Part shown: piece after piece, positions 60,032-64,000 of the stretch
Layout of the letters: every line of letters starts with the position of its first letter
Numbering within the stretch: the stretch's first letter is position 1
Source of the DNA: Myxococcales bacterium
GTDB taxonomy: Bacteria; Myxococcota_A; Polyangia; Polyangiales; Polyangiaceae
Direction of reading: 5' to 3'
Length of the DNA: 64,000 nt
Assembly: GCA_004193285.1 (NCBI GenBank)
Contig: SECP01000036.1
Span: 31,322 to 95,321, forward strand
Made by a program: the position numbers and the translations under genes
Notes under the pieces: generated by a model
Database searches by the model: none
What the model saw: only the letters and a program-made list of their open reading frames with translations
What the model was told of the DNA's origin: nothing

Positions 60032-61975
60032 TGAGCCTGCGAGGCTGAAGAATGCGCCTTTGTCGGTGACGGCGAAGCCTGCTTGGAGCTTGCGGGTCTG
60101 GTACTGGTTCAGGCTGGGGTCCTCGCGCCAAATGCTGGTCAGGGTGTCGACCGGCTGGCGCATGAAGATGGCGTCCCCCAGCATCATCGCGCCGCCCAGC
60201 ATGCCCGCGCTCCAGCCCAGGCGCCGCGCCATGCGATTGCCGCCGCCCTCCTCCGCGATTTCGCCCACGGCCAGACCGGTTGCGCACCCGGCGATCACGA
60301 TAGAGCCCACGAACCCTTCCGCGATGCGCTCGGCGCGGCGCTGCTTGACCAGCTGCTCTACTACGTCGTCCGCCTTCGCGAACGCCTGGGAAGGATCCTG
60401 GCCCCGCTGGATGCCCTCGCGGAAATCGCGCGCCGCTTGCTCGCCCTTCTGGGGAGAGAGAGCCGAGCCGACTCCGCCGAGGACGAACAAGCTGCCCACG
60501 CCGAGCATGACCCCGCCGAGCACTCGCGCCTCGCGCTTTTCGGACTTGGTGGCGTCGTCGTCCACGTGCAGGAGCCCCACCCCTGCGCCGCCAAGGAGCG
60601 CGCCGAAGCCGATCCCGCCAATCGACTCGCTCAGCCGCTTGCCTCGCTCCACCGACGCGAGCTGATCCAGCACGAGCTGCATGCGCAAGGTGTCTTCGCG
60701 CGAGACGCCGTAGACGCGCGGCTGCTGCACGTTGAGGGCTTGATACTGGGCCAGCGCGGCGGGGCCGAAAGGCCGCGAAAACAGCGGTTCGAAGGTCTCT
60801 CCGGGTCCGCGCCCGACGCGCGTTCGCGGGAGCGGCTCGAGCTGAGCCAACGTGACCGGACCTTCTTGTTCGGGCACGCCGAACCACGAGGGCGGCGCGC
60901 CCTCCGCGCCCTCGCTCGTGCGCTCCAGCACCGCCCCGCGCGCCCACTCCTCCGGCAGAGCGAGCCGCAAACGCAGCCCGCTTTCGCCATGAGCGTCCAG
61001 CAGCGGAACGCCGTTCGCGTCGCGCAGCCGCACGCGGAGCCGGCCAACGTCGGTCAGCTCGAACCGCTTGACGGAGGTCAAGCTTTGCAGGCTCGCGATC
61101 GACGCGCCGTCTCGCGCGCCAGGACCCCGCGCAAACACGTGGGGCCGCATGTTGGGATTGCGAACGTCGCTGGTCGCGGTGTCCACGAACCCTGCCAGCT
61201 CCACGTAACTCACCTGCCCGTCGCCGTTCGCGTCTGCCGCGCCCAAGAGCCCCGAGCGCACCACGTGACTGAAGATGCCCGACTGGATCTCAGACCACTC
61301 GAAGGCTTCACCGTCGGCGCTCGTGGACAAGAATACCCCGACGTTGGGCAGCTGCGAGGCGAGGGCCCGGGAGGCATCCTCGGAGGTAGCAAAGTGACGG
61401 CCTCCGGGCTTGCGCGCGCCGAGCATGAAGAACGAGTTGCAGCTGTCCAAGATGACGTGCGCACGCGAAAATGGGATGGATTTCAGCCAGGCGGTCAGGT
61501 CCCGCGCGCGAAATCGCGCATCCGTGAGCTCGATGAAACCCTCGCCCTGCGCGACGTCCCCGTGGCCGGCGAAGACGAAGTACACCTCCACCTCGTGCCC
61601 GGCGGCGCGCGCGGCGCGCACCTGGTCGGCCAAGCGCTTGCCGGCTACTTCCAAGTTGCGGCGCGAAGGAGCGGCGGCACGCGGCCGCGCTTGGGGGAAG
61701 AGCTGCTGGGTGTCCCGGTCGAAGTCGGCAAGGAGCGTGACGCGGCCGGGCGCCATCGTCTCCAAAATCTCGAAGTAGCGCGCAGCGTCGTCGTCTGCGT
61801 AGCGCAGCTCTGCACGGCGATTGCCCAAGCTCTGGTTGTTGCCGATGACGACCGCGAAGCTGAGCTTCTGCGGGCTAGCAGGCGGCGCTTCCTCGGCGCG
61901 CGCTGTGGGGGCCACCGCGCAGGCGGTGGAGAGAGCCAGCACTGCGCTAGCTCGCCTCAAGGCTCGCAACATCAC
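60026..61975 (-). CDS. Envelope caspase-fold (peptidase C14) protein
   Basis: A signal peptide (MMLRALRRASAVLALSTACAVAPTARA) suggests export. The caspase-like fold has FAVVIGNNQSLGNRRAELRYADDDA, catalytic His138 in YFVFAGHGD, and Cys179 in VILDSCNSF. An EF-hand-like stretch is near 248-260 (DANGDGQVSYVEL). The C-terminal third has about four hydrophobic segments, from GGIGFGALLGGAGVGLL on. Third gene of an ECF sigma unit, its start overlapping the anti-sigma stop (ATGA). A model in which it cleaves the anti-sigma factor is inference. Confidence 0.8.
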   Translation of the reverse strand: MMLRALRRASAVLALSTACAVAPTARAEEAPPASPQKLSFAVVIGNNQSLGNRRAELRYADDDAARYFEILETMAPGRVTLLADFDRDTQQLFPQARPRAAAPSRRNLEVAGKRLADQVRAARAAGHEVEVYFVFAGHGDVAQGEGFIELTDARFRARDLTAWLKSIPFSRAHVILDSCNSFFMLGARKPGGRHFATSEDASRALASQLPNVGVFLSTSADGEAFEWSEIQSGIFSHVVRSGLLGAADANGDGQVSYVELAGFVDTATSDVRNPNMRPHVFARGPGARDGASIASLQSLTSVKRFELTDVGRLRVRLRDANGVPLLDAHGESGLRLRLALPEEWARGAVLERTSEGAEGAPPSWFGVPEQEGPVTLAQLEPLPRTRVGRGPGETFEPLFSRPFGPAALAQYQALNVQQPRVYGVSREDTLRMQLVLDQLASVERGKRLSESIGGIGFGALLGGAGVGLLHVDDDATKSEKREARVLGGVMLGVGSLFVLGGVGSALSPQKGEQAARDFREGIQRGQDPSQAFAKADDVVEQLVKQRRAERIAEGFVGSIVIAGCATGLAVGEIAEEGGGNRMARRLGWSAGMLGGAMMLGDAIFMRQPVDTLTSIWREDPSLNQYQTRKLQAGFAVTDKGAFFSLAGSL

Positions 61976-62784
61976 TCGACCTCCAGCAGGTATTGGCGAA
62001 CCTCGGCGCGCGGCAGCCGATTCAGCAAGTTCTCCGCGTTGAGCTCCGCTACCGGCAGCCCTTCTACGTCCGACACGTGGAGCGGCGAGCGGCTGAGCAG
62101 CGCCACGACACGTAGCGACCCCGGCGCCAAGTCCTCGAATACCGCCAAGCTGGGCAAGAGCCGCTCCCCGACGCCGGGTGCGATCGCCGGCCCTTCCGGG
62201 TTTTCACCTTCGACCGTGTATTCCGGGGCGATCCAGTGCACCGCTTGCCGGGAGTCGACCGCGAACAGCAGCAAATAGGCTCCTTCGTTGCCCGCGTTGC
62301 GAAGGCCGGCCGTGAGCGGCGTCGACGGAGCGATACGGCTCCCCGACCCGAGCGCGGTCAACGCGGGCCGCTGCGCGTACAGCTGGACGCCGATGTTCCG
62401 TGACAGAGAGAGATCGCCCGGGCCGCCGCGCGCAACGAGACCACCGGCTTCTTGCCGCGGTCGGTGTAACGTGACGAAAGAGAGCAGCGCGGCCGCGGCC
62501 ACCGCCATACCACCACCCCAGCGCAGCCAGCCGGACCAACGCGGAGCGCGCACGGGCGCTTCGAGCCGGTTCATGACGCCGGCCATATGCTCGGCTACGT
62601 CCAGCGGGGGCTGCTCGAGCGGCGCGGCCACGTCCTCCGTGAGGGTGGTGAGAGCCATCACCTGCTTGGCGCAAGCGCCGCATACCTCCAGGTGCCGTTC
62701 GATGCGAGCGAGCTGCTCGGGCGGCGCGTCCGCGTCCACGAAGCCGAGCAGCTCCGCTTCAGGGGGGCACTTCTCGTCGTTCAT
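61972..62784 (-). CDS. Membrane anti-sigma factor with zinc-finger and periplasmic domain
   Basis: The N-terminal zf-HC2 reads IERHLEVCGACAKQV (HxxxCxxC), the anti-sigma zinc module. A single transmembrane segment follows (WLRWGGGMAVAAAALLSFVTL). The outer part includes IAPSTPLTAGLRNAGNEGAYLLLFAVDSRQAVHWIAPEYTVEGENPEG, a DUF4384-like pattern as I recall it from caspase-linked loci. It overlaps the ECF sigma gene and the caspase gene by four bases each. Confidence 0.82.
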   Translation of the reverse strand: MNDEKCPPEAELLGFVDADAPPEQLARIERHLEVCGACAKQVMALTTLTEDVAAPLEQPPLDVAEHMAGVMNRLEAPVRAPRWSGWLRWGGGMAVAAAALLSFVTLHRPRQEAGGLVARGGPGDLSLSRNIGVQLYAQRPALTALGSGSRIAPSTPLTAGLRNAGNEGAYLLLFAVDSRQAVHWIAPEYTVEGENPEGPAIAPGVGERLLPSLAVFEDLAPGSLRVVALLSRSPLHVSDVEGLPVAELNAENLLNRLPRAEVRQYLLEVE

Positions 62785-63395
62785 CGCTGTTTCTCCAGGC
62801 GTTCTTTCAACGCTTTCAGACCGTGGTGCACGCGCGAACGCAACGTGGACTCCCCGGTGCCCACCACTGCCGCGATCTCGTCGTAGCGAAGCTCTTCCGC
62901 GTAGCGCAGCAAAAGAGCTTCTCGTAATGGGGGTGAGAGCTCGGCCAGCGCGGCCCGAACTCGACGGCGCCTCTCCTCCACCAGCAAGGTGTCCAGCTGT
63001 CGCGGGGATTGCGGAGCTTCGTCCGTGACGAGCCCACGCTCGCGCCGCGATGCGACCTGGCGTCGCCGAAGGTCGTTGCGACAGTGATTGCGCGCGAGCG
63101 TGACGAGCCAAGGCAGGAAGCCCCCGCCGCGGTATTTTTCACGGCCCTGCCAGACCAACACCCAAGTGTCTTGGGCGAGCTCGCGGCCGCGCCCGGCGTC
63201 GTTCACGAAGCGGCTGCAAAGGTCGACGACCCTGCGCGCGTAACGCTCGACCAACACCGCGAACGCGGCGCGCAGCCCCGCGCGCGAAAGGTCCATCAAG
63301 TCGTCGTCGCTGCGCGCGACGAGGGCGTCCTCGGGTGGCTCCGGGACCCTAACCAGGCGGGGAAAGGCCATTCGAACCGGTAGAACACCGCCCAT
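62781..63395 (-). CDS. ECF-type RNA polymerase sigma factor
   Basis: Region 2 is FAVLVERYARRVVDLCSRFVNDAGRGRELAQDTWVLVWQGREKY; region 4 is LPPLREALLLRYAEELRYDEIAAVVGTGESTLRSRVHHGLKALKERL-like with the HTH. No other domains. ATG 63395 or the later in-frame ATG 63371 may be the start; neither has a clear site. Its stop overlaps the anti-sigma ATG. Confidence 0.93.
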   Translation of the reverse strand: MGGVLPVRMAFPRLVRVPEPPEDALVARSDDDLMDLSRAGLRAAFAVLVERYARRVVDLCSRFVNDAGRGRELAQDTWVLVWQGREKYRGGGFLPWLVTLARNHCRNDLRRRQVASRRERGLVTDEAPQSPRQLDTLLVEERRRRVRAALAELSPPLREALLLRYAEELRYDEIAAVVGTGESTLRSRVHHGLKALKERLEKQR

Positions 63396-63441
63396 GCCCG
63401 CGCGTTGAAAAGAAAATGCGGCGCCGGCGCGGCCCCTTCGA

Positions 63442-63462
63442 ATCTTCGGATTTACGGAAGAT
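63442..63462. terminator. Hairpin after the C-type-lectin-like gene
   Basis: ATCTTC and GAAGAT make a six-base stem on a nine-base loop just beyond the stop of the lectin-like gene on the minus strand. A T-rich run (ATTTTCTTTTC on the minus strand) lies farther on. It may terminate that gene before the sigma operon. Confidence 0.3.
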
Positions 63463-63465
63463 CGG

Positions 63466-64000
63466 CTACTCCAGCTCGCAAATCGTGCGGTACGTATGCC
63501 TGTTCGGCTGGATGGGAATCACCTCTGCCTTGTCGCACGGCCGTTCCACCCATCCCCAGCGGGTGGTGATGCCCTCCATCGGGTTGTAGGCCAACGCGAC
63601 GCAGCGGTCGGCCGCGTTCGGATTGCCATTGACCCAGCCGAAGTTGGGGCTCGCTCCGTCCGGCGAGCTCCACGCGGCTTGCTTTTGCAGCAGCTCCGCC
63701 GCCGAGCAGTCTTTGCAGAAGCAGTCCGCGGTGTCCGGGTGCGCTTCGGCCGAGCACGTGAGACCGAGCCAAGCATCGCTCACGTTCTGGAATTGGACCA
63801 CGAAGGCATCGAACACGCGCTCCTGCTCTTCCGGCGTCTCCAGCACCAGCAGGTGAGCTTCGCCGGTTGGCGTCAGTGCGGCGCACGCCGCCACCGATTG
63901 CGGCTGGGTCGCGCTCCCGACGGTGATGTCCACGTAGCAGTGACCGGCGAGCACTTGGCCTCCAAGCAGCTCGCACGTTGCGCCTCCCCCCGCCCCGCTC
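63466..64000 (-). CDS. C-type-lectin-like secreted protein, N-terminus beyond the window
   Basis: The visible C-terminal part holds a C-type lectin-like domain: AHLLVLETPEEQERVFDAFVVQFQNVSDAWLGL, WSSPDGASPNFGWVNGNPNAADRCVAL, and a closing WGWVERPCDKAEVIPIQPNRHTYRTICELE, with the expected WIGL-like, WxxG and Cys pairs. Just before it the sequence is Gly/Ala-rich (SGAGGGAT), like the other linker proteins here. It probably binds a carbohydrate or protein at the cell surface. It is cut by the window's end. Confidence 0.75.
   Translation of the reverse strand, partial: SGAGGGATCELLGGQVLAGHCYVDITVGSATQPQSVAACAALTPTGEAHLLVLETPEEQERVFDAFVVQFQNVSDAWLGLTCSAEAHPDTADCFCKDCSAAELLQKQAAWSSPDGASPNFGWVNGNPNAADRCVALAYNPMEGITTRWGWVERPCDKAEVIPIQPNRHTYRTICELE

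Noticed and set aside
60083..62278. 731-codon plus-strand open frame
   Set aside because: It is exactly opposite the caspase-fold and anti-sigma genes, has low-complexity Arg/His composition and no family motif; it is antisense shadow.

Overview
The window is high-GC, gene-dense bacterial DNA with strong third-position GC bias. It most resembles a myxobacterium of the Polyangia/Sorangiineae type. The evidence is inferential: many secreted lipoproteins whose N-terminus is followed by a long Gly/Ser/Ala-rich linker, a PEGA-domain protein, a caspase-fold protein in an ECF sigma operon, a receiver-EAL protein, a hybrid kinase, TonB-dependent uptake, and pectin-active enzymes. I saw no rRNA, tRNA, CRISPR array, insertion sequence, phage gene or replication origin.

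Layout. 1-3.9 kb: the 3' part of recQ, a stand-alone LanM-type (DUF4135) dehydratase-like protein translationally coupled to it, a DTW-domain tRNA modification enzyme and a small unknown protein. 3.9-10.4 kb: a YfcE-type phosphoesterase and a run of envelope or hypothetical proteins (PQQ-like, CsbD, PEGA/TPR, an alpha/beta hydrolase, an outer-membrane barrel). 10.4-17.2 kb: a repeat protein, a CBS pair, an MFS-PlsC fusion, and a NarL regulator overlapping a hybrid histidine kinase. 17.2-21.2 kb: a linker lipoprotein, DUF3072, a serine beta-lactamase-family hydrolase and an L,D-transpeptidase.

21.3-32.0 kb is the metabolic core: nine tightly packed minus-strand genes read as flavoprotein monooxygenase, allantoinase, allantoicase-OHCU decarboxylase fusion, HIU hydrolase, CitE-like aldolase (DUF6986 type), then a BMP-type ABC importer (ATPase, two permeases, lipoprotein receptor). 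Together they can be read as uptake of a purine or urate followed by ring opening to ureidoglycolate and urea. No classical urate oxidase is present, so the flavoprotein is the candidate for that step.

32.2-45.6 kb carries signalling and regulation: receiver-EAL plus a PAS protein behind a short upstream ORF, a LuxR-type HTH protein, a divergent MFS/MarR pair with repeated operators, FHA-GGDEF, a J-domain protein, a YkgJ-type protein, a KefB-type antiporter, a ferredoxin-SCP2 fusion under a TetR regulator with matching operators, and an NADPH:FMN reductase. 45.6-51.9 kb has secreted linker proteins including a pectate lyase-like protein and a rhamnogalacturonan acetylesterase. 51.9-55.7 kb is a TonB receptor with two coupled lipoproteins. 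55.8-60.0 kb has FolB, a CorC/CNNM protein, a gene-poor stretch, and a divergent SDR/LysR pair.

60.0-63.4 kb is an ECF sigma factor, a membrane anti-sigma factor and an envelope caspase-fold protein joined by two 4-bp start/stop overlaps. I regard it, with the LanM-like protein and the urate operon, as the most interesting content. The window ends inside a C-type-lectin-like secreted protein.
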